The position numbers and the translations under genes were made by a program. The notes beneath the pieces are model-generated. The model saw only the letters and a list, made by a program, of their open reading frames with translations, had not been told where the DNA came from and made no database searches. Of a stretch of DNA of 13,821 bases, positions 1 through 7,652 are shown one piece after another (the stretch's first letter is position 1; each line of letters starts with the position of its first letter). This DNA is from Burkholderiales bacterium (GTDB taxonomy: Bacteria; Pseudomonadota; Gammaproteobacteria; Burkholderiales; JAEUMW01): the NCBI GenBank assembly GCA_016791285.1, contig JAEUMX010000287.1, positions 1 through 13,821 on the forward strand, in the 5' to 3' direction.

Positions 1-587
1 ATGCCGGGATAGTGCACCTCGACGATCTGCTGCATCGTCTCGCGGTCGGGAAAGCGGATGTAGTGGAAGAAGCAGCGGCGCAGGAAGGCGTCCGGCAGCT
101 CCTTCTCATTGTTGGAGGTGATGATGACGATCGGCCGCACCGCGGCGCGGATCGTCTCGCCCGTCTCGTAGACGAAGAACTCGTTGCGATCGAGTTCCTG
201 CAGCAGGTCATTGGGGAACTCGATGTCGGCCTTGTCGATCTCGTCGATCAAGAGCACGCATTTGCGCTCGGCGGCGAATGCCTCCCACAGCTTGCCGCGG
301 CGGATGTAGTTGCGGATGTCGCTGAAGCGCTCGTCGCCGAGCTGACTGTCGCGCAGCCGCGATACGGCATCGTATTCGTAGAGGCCCTGCTGGGCGCGCG
401 TCGTCGACTTCACATGCCATTCGATGAGGTCGAGGCCGAGCGCGGCGGCGATCTGCCGCGCCAGCTCGGTCTTGCCGGTGCCGGGCTCGCCCTTGACCAG
501 CAGCGGGCGCTGCAGGGTGATGGCCGCGTTCACCGCGATGGTGAGATCGTGGGTGGAAACGTAAGTGGCGGAGCCGTCGAATCGCAT
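1..587 (-). CDS. MoxR-family AAA+ ATPase, 3' end cut by window edge
   Basis: AAA+ ATPase of the MoxR type; such proteins usually act as chaperone-like ATPases with a von Willebrand factor A (CoxE-like) partner. The first 195 residues are present and the C-terminal part is off the left edge. Visible motifs are Walker A GEPGTGKT (residues 33-40), Walker B VLLIDEIDKAD (111-121), sensor 1 IITSNNEK (155-162), and an arginine-finger region LPDAFLRRC (164-172). The stretch STTRAQQGLYEYD (61-73) is typical of this subgroup. The start is the ATG at 585-587, preceded on the minus strand by a GAGG nine bases upstream. It is divergent from the ABC transporter operon, with a symmetric -10-like sequence between them. 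A VWA partner gene would be expected just beyond the left edge, but it is not in view. Family assignment is firm; cellular role is unknown. Confidence 0.93.
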   Translation of the reverse strand, partial: MRFDGSATYVSTHDLTIAVNAAITLQRPLLVKGEPGTGKTELARQIAAALGLDLIEWHVKSTTRAQQGLYEYDAVSRLRDSQLGDERFSDIRNYIRRGKLWEAFAAERKCVLLIDEIDKADIEFPNDLLQELDRNEFFVYETGETIRAAVRPIVIITSNNEKELPDAFLRRCFFHYIRFPDRETMQQIVEVHYPG

Positions 588-615
588 GGCGCGGGACCTC
601 GTAATGGGCCCGGAA

Positions 616-623
616 AGTATACT
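616..623. promoter_or_regulatory. Symmetric -10-like element, putative bidirectional promoter
   Basis: The 8-bp palindrome AGTATACT lies between the divergent moxR-like and ABC ATPase genes. It contains TATACT on both strands (618-623 on +, 621-616 on -), close to the sigma-70 -10 consensus. Predicted transcript starts would give about a 22-base leader for the moxR-like gene and about 64 bases for the ABC operon (to ATG 694). No good TTGACA-like -35 is visible at normal spacing on either strand, so this rests on the -10 and on position alone. Confidence 0.35.
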
Positions 624-693
624 CGTGCGGCACGACGTCCTTCCGGGAGGCCCGCCGCCGAACGCATCGGCCGGCGCGCGGTCTCGTTCGATC

Positions 694-1413
694 ATGAAGC
701 AAGCGATCCCCATGGAATTGAGCGCCGGTGTGTCGCCGCTGGGCAACCCGGCATCCATGCTGTCGATCCGGGGTCTCGGGAAGCAGTTCGGAGGCCGTCC
801 CGTCCTGCGCGACCTGAGCTTGGACCTCGGGCGCGGCGAGTACGTCGCCATCATGGGCGAGTCGGGCATCGGCAAGTCGACCTTGCTGAATCTCGTCGCC
901 GGGCTCGACCGGCCCGACACGGGGGAGATCGTGCTCGACGGCATCGCGATCACTCGCCTGGGCGAACCCGCGCTGACCGAGTTGCGCCGCGACCGCATGG
1001 GGTTCGTGTTCCAGGCGTTTCACCTGTTGCCGCACCTCACCGTCGCGCAGAACGTCGCGCTGCCGCTCGCGCTGGCGCGGGCGGATGCCGCTGCGACCGC
1101 GAGCCGGGTCGGCGCTTTGCTGGAAGCGGTCGGTCTCGGCAACCGCGGGGAATCGTTTCCGCGCGAGCTCTCGGGCGGCGAGATGCAGCGGATCGCCATC
1201 GCTCGCGCGCTGGTTCACGAACCCACCCTGGTGCTGGCCGACGAGCCGACCGGCAACCTCGATCCCGACAGCGCGAGCCAGATCCTGGCGCTCCTGCGCA
1301 GGCGCATCGGCGGACAGACCGCGGGCATCCTCGTGACCCACTCCCAGGCCGCCGCGGCGACCGTGGACCGCGTGTACCTGCTCGGCCCCGATGGGCTGAG
1401 ACCGAGGATCTAG
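694..1413 (+). CDS. ABC transporter ATP-binding protein, LolD/MacB/AttE type
   Basis: Cytoplasmic ATPase that should energise the FtsX-type permease encoded next. From ATG 694 it is 239 residues. Motifs: Walker A GESGIGKST (55-63), Q-loop VFQAFHLLPHL (about 105-115), signature LSGGEMQR (159-166), Walker B LVLADEPTGNLD (179-190) and H-loop VTHS (213-216). The DEPTGNLD block and short single-domain length fit the LolD/MacB/FtsE class, which drives MacB/LolCE-like permeases. The start is uncertain: in-frame ATGs occur at 694, 712 and 757 and none has a clear ribosome binding site. The ATG at 757 gives a 218-residue protein beginning MLSIRGLGK, which is where family members usually begin. Its stop is 3 bases before the permease GTG, so the two are surely co-transcribed. 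The AttE-component name comes from the AttEFGH-like operon context; the substrate is unknown. Confidence 0.93.
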   Translation: MKQAIPMELSAGVSPLGNPASMLSIRGLGKQFGGRPVLRDLSLDLGRGEYVAIMGESGIGKSTLLNLVAGLDRPDTGEIVLDGIAITRLGEPALTELRRDRMGFVFQAFHLLPHLTVAQNVALPLALARADAAATASRVGALLEAVGLGNRGESFPRELSGGEMQRIAIARALVHEPTLVLADEPTGNLDPDSASQILALLRRRIGGQTAGILVTHSQAAAATVDRVYLLGPDGLRPRI

Positions 1414-1416
1414 CCC

Positions 1417-3945
1417 GTGTCCGCCGCTCGCCTGACTGTCGCTCCGGGGCTTCTCGTCCCCTACGCGGCGAGCCTCGGGGAACTGATCCGGCACCCCGGC
1501 CGCGCGCTGCTGTCCGCGCTCGGCATCGCCGTCGGAGTCGCGATGGGGATGGCGGTCCACATCATAAACAACAGTGCAATCAGTGCGTTCTCGATGTCCG
1601 TTAACGTGCTTTCGGGGGAAGCGGACTTGGTGGTGCGCGGGCCGCGCGGCGGCTTCGACGAAGCCGTGTTCCCAATGGTCGCGCGGCTGCCCGGGGTCGC
1701 GGCGGCGAGCCCCGCGGTGGAGATCGATGCCAAGCTCGCCGGCCGCCGCGAGACGATCAAGGTGCTGGGGCTCGACCTGCTGCGGGCGGGGTCGGTGCAG
1801 CCGGCGCTCGTGACGGATCTGGAGGTCTCGATCCTCGACCTCTTCGATCCCGACACTGTTCTGGTGAGCCCCCAGGCTGCTGAACAGCTCGACCTGAAGC
1901 GCGGCGATACGCTCGTTCTCCAGGTCGGCGCGCGCGAGGTGGGTTTCAAGGTGGCGGGGCTGCTCGCCCCGGGCGCTTTCCCGCAGCGCGCGGCCCTGAT
2001 GGACATCGCCTCCGCGCAATGGCGGCTCGACCGGCTCGGCACCCTGAATCGGATCGACATCCGCGCCGCTTCCGGCGCCGATCTGAATGCACTGCGGCAA
2101 TCGGTCGACGCGGTGCTGCCCGCCGGGGTCCACGTGTCGGAGCCGGCGGATGAGGTGCGCCGCGGCGCGGGCCTGTCGCGGGCGTACCGCGTCAACCTGG
2201 ACATGTTGGCGCTGGTGGCGCTCTTCACGGGCGGCTTCCTCGTGTTTTCGACCCAGGCGCTCGCCGTGCTGCGCCGCCGGCAGCATCTCGCCCTGCTGCG
2301 CGTGCTGGGGGCCACGCCGTGGGGTCTGACGCAGGTGCTGCTCATCGAGGGGCTCGCGATCGGCGTGCTCGGCGCCGCGGCCGGCGTTGCGCTGGGATAC
2401 GGGCTCGCGTCGCTGGCGCTCGCGAAGTTCGGCGGCGATCTCGGTGCCGGCTATTTTCGCGGGGTGACGGCGCAGCCGGAGGTCCAGCTGCTGTCGATGC
2501 TCCTGTTCTTCGGCCTGGGCGTCGCGACTGCCGTGATCGGCGCGGCGGTGCCGGCATTGGGCGCGGCGCGCAGTTCCCCGGTGACCGCGCTCAAGGCCGG
2601 GAGCCCGGAACCCGCGGCGGCGGTGCCTCGCTATCGCTGGGGCGGCGTGGCACTGATTGTCCTGGGGGCGGCGATTGCTCCGCTGCCCGCGATGGGGCAG
2701 TTGCCGGTGCTCGGTTACGCCGCGGTCACGCTCATCCTCCTGGGTGCGGTCTGGCTCACGCCGTCACTCACGCGGCGCTTTCTCGCGCTCCTGCCGCTGC
2801 CGCGTGCGCCCGGCGCGCAGCTCGCCGTGGCGCAATTGCGCGGCGCGCCGAACCTCTCCGGCGCGAGCGTCGCGGGCATCGTCGTGAGCTTCAGCCTGAT
2901 GGTGGCGATGGCGATCATGGTCTGGTCGTTCCGCGAGTCGCTGGAAGCGTGGCTCACGCGGGTGCTGCCGGCCGATGTCTACGTGCGGGCGAGCCTCTCC
3001 GGTGATACCGCGTTCTTCGGCCCCGAGGACCAGGCCGAGATCGCCGCGACCCCGGGTGTGGCGCGCGTGGAATTCCAGCGTCAGCTCTCGGTGCTGCTCG
3101 ACCCCCGGCACCCCGCGGTCGGTGTGCTCGCGAAGCCGGTGGATGCCCAGCGCCCGCAGTCCATCCTCGCGCTGACCACGAAGCCGCTGCCGGTGCCGCC
3201 CGGCGCGAACCCGGCGTGGATCTCGGAGGCCGTGGCGGATCTGTACGACGTCAGACCCGGCGGGCGCCTTACGCTGCCCTTGGGCGGCAGCGATCACGCC
3301 TTCTTCGTGGCAGGCATCTGGCGCGATTACGCGCGCACGGCGGGCGCCGTCGTGATCGATCGCGAGCGCTACGTCGAGCTCACCGGCGACCGGCGCGTGA
3401 CCGACGCCGCGCTCTGGCTCGAGCCGGGAGCGAGCGCGGATGCGGTCGCCGCGCATCTGCACAGCCGGGTAGGCCGTGGCATCGAGATCGCGGAGCAGCG
3501 TGTGATTCGCCAGCTCTCGCTCGCGGCGTTCGACCGCACCTTCGCCATCACCTACCTGCTCGAGGCGGTGGCGGTGTTGATCGGGCTCTTCGGCATCAGC
3601 GTGAGCTTCTCCGCGCAGGCGATCGCGCGCCGGGCGGAGTTCGGCATGCTGCGACACGTCGGCATGACCCGGCGCGGCATCGGCGAGATGCTCGCCACCG
3701 AGGGGGCGTTGCTGGGTTCGTTCGGGGTCACCGTCGGGCTCGTGCTGGGGTTCGCGATCAGCCTGATCCTGATCCACGTCGTCAATCGCCAGTCGTTCCA
3801 CTGGAGCATGGACCTGCACGTGCCGTGGCTGCTGCTCGCGACGCTGGCGGCGGTGCTGGTCGCGGCGGCGGCGCTCACGGCCGTGCTGAGCGGCCGGCAG
3901 GCGCTCGGCGACAGCGTGCTGCGAGCGGTGCGGGAGGATTGGTAG
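1417..3945 (+). CDS. FtsX/MacB-like ABC permease, AttF-AttG fusion type
   Basis: Inner-membrane permease of 842 residues, partner of the ATPase just upstream. It has a duplicated architecture. An N-terminal membrane segment (about 28-50, after RHPGRALLSALG) is followed by a large periplasmic region (about 55-255) and a first FtsX-like membrane block (about 258-395, with LRVLGATPWGLTQVL). Two hydrophobic segments follow (about 408-450), then a membrane segment (about 485-510), a second periplasmic domain (about 515-705) and a second FtsX block (about 708-830, with LRHVGMTRRGIGEML). Ordinary MacB/LolC permeases have one such unit, so this looks like two permeases fused into one chain, as in AttF/AttG fusions. 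The GTG start at 1417 has GAGG nine bases upstream. It ends 2 bases before the AttH-like gene. Membrane segments are estimated by eye. FtsX permeases often extrude lipids or lipoproteins or transmit mechanical force; the substrate here is unknown. Confidence 0.92.
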   Translation: MSAARLTVAPGLLVPYAASLGELIRHPGRALLSALGIAVGVAMGMAVHIINNSAISAFSMSVNVLSGEADLVVRGPRGGFDEAVFPMVARLPGVAAASPAVEIDAKLAGRRETIKVLGLDLLRAGSVQPALVTDLEVSILDLFDPDTVLVSPQAAEQLDLKRGDTLVLQVGAREVGFKVAGLLAPGAFPQRAALMDIASAQWRLDRLGTLNRIDIRAASGADLNALRQSVDAVLPAGVHVSEPADEVRRGAGLSRAYRVNLDMLALVALFTGGFLVFSTQALAVLRRRQHLALLRVLGATPWGLTQVLLIEGLAIGVLGAAAGVALGYGLASLALAKFGGDLGAGYFRGVTAQPEVQLLSMLLFFGLGVATAVIGAAVPALGAARSSPVTALKAGSPEPAAAVPRYRWGGVALIVLGAAIAPLPAMGQLPVLGYAAVTLILLGAVWLTPSLTRRFLALLPLPRAPGAQLAVAQLRGAPNLSGASVAGIVVSFSLMVAMAIMVWSFRESLEAWLTRVLPADVYVRASLSGDTAFFGPEDQAEIAATPGVARVEFQRQLSVLLDPRHPAVGVLAKPVDAQRPQSILALTTKPLPVPPGANPAWISEAVADLYDVRPGGRLTLPLGGSDHAFFVAGIWRDYARTAGAVVIDRERYVELTGDRRVTDAALWLEPGASADAVAAHLHSRVGRGIEIAEQRVIRQLSLAAFDRTFAITYLLEAVAVLIGLFGISVSFSAQAIARRAEFGMLRHVGMTRRGIGEMLATEGALLGSFGVTVGLVLGFAISLILIHVVNRQSFHWSMDLHVPWLLLATLAAVLVAAAALTAVLSGRQALGDSVLRAVREDW
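3933..3938 (+). promoter_or_regulatory. Ribosome binding site for the AttH-like gene
   Basis: GGAGGA, a near-perfect Shine-Dalgarno, sits inside the last codons of the permease gene and nine bases before GTG 3948. It decides the start: the in-frame TTG at 3939 directly abuts it and would have no spacing. Confidence 0.75.
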
Positions 3946-3947
3946 TC

Positions 3948-5009
3948 GTGGGGCGCTGGATAGCTTTTTTCGTGGCACTTGCCCTTGCGCTGCCGGGGCG
4001 CACCGAGACCCGCTATCCGGAGGTCGTGCCGGGACGCATCTTCGGCTTCCCCGCGGACCACGGCGCTCACCCCGACTACCGCACGGAGTGGTGGTACGTG
4101 ACCGGCTGGCTGGAACGCGACGGCAAACCGCTCGGCTTCCAGGTCACGTTCTTCCGCAGCCGCATCGCGGGGCAGGACGAGAATCCGAGCCGCTTCGCAC
4201 CGCGGCAGATCCTCATCGCCCACGCCGCGCTGAGCGATCCGGCTCACGGTCGTTTGCTGCACGATCAGCGCGTGTCGCGGGCCGGTTTCGGGCTCGCGGA
4301 AGCCGCGGTCGGCGAGGCGGAAGTCACGCTCGACGGCTGGCGCTTCGAGCAGCAGAACGACGGCTTCCGGGTCGACATCCCCGGGCGCGAGTTCCGGTTC
4401 GATCTCGCGCTGCGGCCGACACAGCCGCCGCTCCTGCAGGGGGAGGGCGGCTACAGCCGCAAGGGTCCGAAGGAGGGCTCGGCGAGCTACTACTACAGCA
4501 TGCCCCACCTCGCGGTTACCGGCACGGTGACGCGCGACGGTGTCGAGCGGCCCGTGACCGGCGAAGCGTGGCTCGACCGCGAATGGTCGAGCCAGTACAT
4601 GGAACCCGAAGCCGAGGGCTGGGACTGGACCGGCATCAACCTCGACGACGGCAGCGCGCTGATGGCGTTTCGCATGCGCAGGAAGGGCGGCGGCACGGTG
4701 TGGGCGGGCGGCACGATCCGCAGCGCGAACGGGCAGGTCACGGTGCTGGAGCCCGGCGATGTCGAGTTCGAGCCGCGTCGCGTGTGGCGCTCGCCGCGCT
4801 CGGGTGCGAGCTATCCGGTGGCGGTGACGGTGCGCGCGGGCAGCCGCACGATCGAACTCGAGCCGCTCATGGACGATCAGGAGAACGACACCCGGCGCTC
4901 GACCGGCGCCATCTACTGGGAAGGCGCGGTGCGCGCGAAAGAGGGCGGTCGGGAAGTGGGGCGCGGCTACCTCGAGCTCACCGGCTACGCCCGCGCGATG
5001 CGGCTCTGA
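3948..5009 (+). CDS. AttH/CrtC-like lipocalin-fold exported protein
   Basis: Protein of 353 residues in the CrtC/AttH family, whose members have two lipocalin-like beta-barrel domains. Residues 4-15 are hydrophobic (IAFFVALALALP) after an Arg, which fits a signal peptide and a periplasmic location, though no clean AxA cleavage site is visible. Family motifs include RTEWWYVTGWL (45-55), QVTFFR (65-70), AWLDREWSS (207-215), WDWTGINL (225-232) and GYLELTGY (339-346). The GTG start has a strong ribosome binding site, 2 bases after the permease stop. Homologues are often annotated as carotenoid 1,2-hydratase, but there are no carotenoid genes here. The tight linkage to an ATPase and FtsX-type permease fits the AttH component of AttEFGH systems. 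An inferred role is binding a hydrophobic ligand for the transporter. Confidence 0.88.
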   Translation: MGRWIAFFVALALALPGRTETRYPEVVPGRIFGFPADHGAHPDYRTEWWYVTGWLERDGKPLGFQVTFFRSRIAGQDENPSRFAPRQILIAHAALSDPAHGRLLHDQRVSRAGFGLAEAAVGEAEVTLDGWRFEQQNDGFRVDIPGREFRFDLALRPTQPPLLQGEGGYSRKGPKEGSASYYYSMPHLAVTGTVTRDGVERPVTGEAWLDREWSSQYMEPEAEGWDWTGINLDDGSALMAFRMRRKGGGTVWAGGTIRSANGQVTVLEPGDVEFEPRRVWRSPRSGASYPVAVTVRAGSRTIELEPLMDDQENDTRRSTGAIYWEGAVRAKEGGREVGRGYLELTGYARAMRL

Positions 5010-5025
5010 CGCGCCCGCGGAGAGA

Positions 5026-5868
5026 TCAGTTCAGACGCGGGGCAGTGCGCCGCAGCTCGACCAGCTGCTCGCGCACTTCCTGTGCATCGGCCGGCTCGGG
5101 CGCGGCATCGAGGTAGCGCTCGAAGTCGGCGATGGCGGCCTGAAAGCACTCGAGCTGCAGGTAAAGACCGGCGCGCTCGCGCAGCTCGTCGACGTTCTCC
5201 GGCGCGATCAGGATGATGCGCTGGGAGCAGGACAGCGCGCGCTCGAGCTCGCCGCGATTCGTGTAGATCGCCTTGAGATTGCGCAGCATGCGCACCAGCA
5301 CGTCGCTCTTGGCGGCAACGCCCAGCATGCCGGCCACCTGTTCCTCGGACGGCACGTCCTCGCCCTTCAGGAGCTTGAGCCGCTCGCGCAGATCCTCCAG
5401 CGAGAGCGAAATGCCGCCCGAATACGGGTCGATGATGACCATGCCGCCGCTCACCGCGCACCGCACCAGGAAATGACCGGGAAAGGAGACGCCCGCGAGC
5501 GGCAGCCCGACGCGCCGGCCGATCTCGATGTAGACGATCGACAGCGTGAGCGGGATGCCCAGGCGCCGGTCGAGCACGTCGTTCAGGAAGCTGTTGCGCG
5601 GGTCGTAGTAGTCCGCGGGATTGGGCCGGAAGCCCAGCTCCTCGAAGAGGTAGCGATTCAGCGCTTCGATTTGCTGCTGTACCGGCAGCTCGGGTGCGAG
5701 GCGACTGCGCAGGCCCGCGGCCAGCTCGTCCAGGTGCACGAGGTAGGCGCAGACGTCGAGGTCGGGGTACTCGTCGGCGGCCACGAGCAGCGCCGCCTCG
5801 GCGAGGTCGATGCGATCGTCGGGCCGACCCATCAGGTTCTGCAAACGCTTGGTGGCGGGCGAAGTCAT
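5026..5868 (-). CDS. sirB1: SirB1-family transglutaminase-like/TPR protein
   Basis: Protein of 280 residues (E. coli YchA/SirB1 is of similar length) with the family layout. An N-terminal helical region leads into a transglutaminase-like core (about 65-165), including YYDPRNSFLNDVLDRRLG (87-104), PLTLSIVYIEIGRR (106-119), FPGHFLVR (129-136) and IIDPYSGG (145-152). A TPR-like C-terminal part follows (about 190-270, with NRGELERAL and CFQAAIADFERYL). No signal peptide is seen, so it is probably cytoplasmic. The biochemical role of SirB1 is poorly defined; the SirB name comes from a Salmonella invasion-gene regulation locus and does not imply virulence here. ATG 5868 has GGGGA about nine bases upstream; the Met at residue 13 is a less likely start. 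It lies 74 bases downstream of rhlE on the same strand, so co-transcription is plausible. It converges on the AttH-like gene with only 16 bases between stops. Confidence 0.9.
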   Translation of the reverse strand: MTSPATKRLQNLMGRPDDRIDLAEAALLVAADEYPDLDVCAYLVHLDELAAGLRSRLAPELPVQQQIEALNRYLFEELGFRPNPADYYDPRNSFLNDVLDRRLGIPLTLSIVYIEIGRRVGLPLAGVSFPGHFLVRCAVSGGMVIIDPYSGGISLSLEDLRERLKLLKGEDVPSEEQVAGMLGVAAKSDVLVRMLRNLKAIYTNRGELERALSCSQRIILIAPENVDELRERAGLYLQLECFQAAIADFERYLDAAPEPADAQEVREQLVELRRTAPRLN

Positions 5869-5942
5869 GCGCGCGCTTCCCCGGAGTCGGGACCAGCCGC
5901 GGATCGACGCGCAGCGTGGAAAGTGAAAGGGGCCGTCAATTG

Positions 5943-7343
5943 CTAGCGGTCGTGGCGCAGCACGGCGGGCGGCAGGAGCAGGGCCGGGATCGCCTTGCGC
6001 GCGGGCTCGTTCGGCTTGGCAGCCGCGTCGGCATCGGGGCGGTCAGCGCCGTCGCCCGCAGCGTCGGCTGGCGTATAGGGCTGGGTGAAGATCGGATCGG
6101 ACGACGCCGGCGGCGTTGCCGGACGCGCGTCGCGAGCGCGCGGAACTTCAGCGCGGCGGGAACCGGTGCGGCTCTCGCGACGTCCCTCGCGCGGCGCGCG
6201 TTCGCGAGCGAATTCGGGCAGCGGCACCACCTGCAGCTTCATCCTGAGCAGTTTTTCGATCGCTGCGAGCTGTTCCTTTTCGTCGGGCGCGACAAGCGAG
6301 ATCGCTTCCCCGGAGGCACCTGCGCGGCCGGTGCGCCCGATGCGGTGCACGTAGTTCTCGGCGCCGTCGGGGAGTTCGTAGTTCACCACCAGCGGCAACT
6401 CCTCGATGTCGAGCCCGCGGGCTGCAACGTCGGTAGCGACCAGCACGCGGATCGTTCCCGCCTTGAATCCGTCCAGCGCCACGAGGCGCTCCTGCTGCGT
6501 CTTGTCGCCGTGGATCGCGGTTGCCGCCACCCCGGCCTTCTCGAGCCAGCGCGAAAGGCGCGCGGCGCCCACCCGGGTCGCCACGAACACCAGCACCTGG
6601 GAGAGGTGCCGCGACTCCAGCAGGTGCAGCAGCACGTCGCGCTTCAGTGCCGAGTCCACCAAATGCACCACGTGGGTGACATTCTCGGCGGCGGCATTGC
6701 GCGCAGCCACCTCGATCATCACCGGCGCGCGCATGAAGTGCGACGCGAGCCGGCGAATGTCCTCGGAGAAGGTCGCCGAGAAGAGCAGGTTCTGCCGTTG
6801 CACCGGAAGCTGCGACAGGATGCGCCGGATGTCGGGCAGGAATCCCATGTCCAGCATGCGATCCGCTTCGTCGAGCACCAGGAACTGCACCTGGCCGAGG
6901 TGCACCGTCTTGCTGTTCAGGTGATCGAGCAGGCGCCCCGGTGTGGCCACGACGATCTCGCTGCCTGCGCGCAGTGCCGCGATCTGCGGATCGATGTTCA
7001 CACCCCCGTACACGCATGCGCAGCGCAGCGCGAGGTGCCGGCCGTAGGCGCGTGCGCTCTCCTCCACCTGCAGGGCGAGCTCGCGCGTGGGCGTCAGCAC
7101 CAGTGCGCGCACCGGGTGGCGCGCGGGCGAGACGCTCGTGCTGGCGAGCGGACGCAGACGCTCCAGGATCGGCAGCATGAACGCCGCGGTCTTGCCGGTG
7201 CCGGTCTGCGCCGCCGCCATCACGTCCTGACCCGCCAGCACCACCGGGATCCCGTTCTGCTGGATCGGCGTGGGCTCGGTGTAGCCCTCTTCGGACAGTG
7301 CGCGCATGAGCTCGGGACAGAGCCCGAGCGCTTCGAATGTCAT
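5943..7343 (-). CDS. rhlE: DEAD-box ATP-dependent RNA helicase RhlE
   Basis: Helicase of 466 residues that unwinds RNA duplexes, with roles in ribosome assembly and RNA decay in proteobacteria. Core motifs in order: Q motif YTEPTPIQQ (21-29), Walker A AQTGTGKT (45-52), Ia PTRELALQ (85-92), ATPGR (133-137), DEAD (158-161, in VLDEADRMLDMGF), SAT (189-191), then VATDVAARGLDIEELP and HRIGRTGRAG in the second RecA domain. The match to E. coli RhlE runs through the whole core. The C-terminal tail (from about 385) starts basic and Arg-rich, then becomes Ala/Asp/Pro-rich and ends in a hydrophobic stretch (IPALLLPPAVL), unlike a uniformly basic RhlE tail. The start at 7343 is fixed by GGAG seven bases upstream and by alignment of MTFEALGL with MSFDSLGL of E. 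coli; the frame is open upstream to 7472 but looks non-coding. Confidence 0.96.
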   Translation of the reverse strand: MTFEALGLCPELMRALSEEGYTEPTPIQQNGIPVVLAGQDVMAAAQTGTGKTAAFMLPILERLRPLASTSVSPARHPVRALVLTPTRELALQVEESARAYGRHLALRCACVYGGVNIDPQIAALRAGSEIVVATPGRLLDHLNSKTVHLGQVQFLVLDEADRMLDMGFLPDIRRILSQLPVQRQNLLFSATFSEDIRRLASHFMRAPVMIEVAARNAAAENVTHVVHLVDSALKRDVLLHLLESRHLSQVLVFVATRVGAARLSRWLEKAGVAATAIHGDKTQQERLVALDGFKAGTIRVLVATDVAARGLDIEELPLVVNYELPDGAENYVHRIGRTGRAGASGEAISLVAPDEKEQLAAIEKLLRMKLQVVPLPEFARERAPREGRRESRTGSRRAEVPRARDARPATPPASSDPIFTQPYTPADAAGDGADRPDADAAAKPNEPARKAIPALLLPPAVLRHDR

Positions 7344-7652
7344 CCAGGTACTCCAGGAAAAGCCTCGAAAAATCCGTCTTGGGACAAATCGGGAGGGGTG
7401 AAAGTTGCCGGGGCGGTGTGCGTACGCGCCGCTTGCAGCGCCAGGAAGCGGCGACCTGCTGCCGGTTGGCACTCGCAGTTCGCGCGATCATACCGCAGGG
7501 CGTCACGCCTGGGTATGACGAAAACGCGCGCGCAAGGCGCGCGGCGCGCGGAGCATCGCCTCTCAGCTCAGGTAGAATAGCGCACTTGCGGGTGCGCCCG
7601 CAGTGCCCGCGCAGTGGGTTCGTGCCGGACCGGAACGCGAGATCGCATCGTG
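7344..7652. other. Divergent intergenic region between rhlE and the P450
   Basis: About 309 bases without a supported gene, carrying the 5' regions of both flanking genes. On the plus strand, TAGAAT at 7573-7578 could be a -10 for the P450 operon (leader about 68 bases). On the minus strand, TATGAT at 7492-7487 could be a -10 for rhlE, giving a long leader of about 135 bases. Neither has a convincing -35. An 11-bp palindrome GGCGTCACGCC sits at 7499-7509, and CGTCA/TGACG arms at 7501-7505 and 7516-7520 form a spaced inverted repeat, either of which might be an operator. The run at 7526-7550 is simple GC-rich sequence. Confidence 0.4.
7351..7354 (-). promoter_or_regulatory. Ribosome binding site fixing the rhlE start
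   Basis: GGAG on the minus strand, seven bases before ATG 7343-7341. It supports the short start over the in-frame codon 43 residues upstream. Confidence 0.65.

Noticed and set aside
208..2286. Very long minus-strand open frame (692 codons) across the ABC ATPase and permease genes
   Set aside because: It lies antisense to clearly recognisable proteins, is rich in Arg/His/Gln as expected of GC-rich shadow frames, and has no family motif of its own. Near its end it also overlaps the real moxR-like frame.
3948..5009. Carotenoid 1,2-hydratase (CrtC) as a functional call
   Set aside because: The family motif is shared, but no carotenoid genes are present and the gene sits in an ATPase-permease operon, which fits the AttH role better.
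7344..7472. N-terminal extension of RhlE to 7472
   Set aside because: The Shine-Dalgarno and the alignment with the E. coli N-terminus both place the start at 7343.
7526..7550. GC-rich inverted repeat upstream of the P450
   Set aside because: It consists of alternating CG/GC runs expected by chance at this composition; no defined arms.
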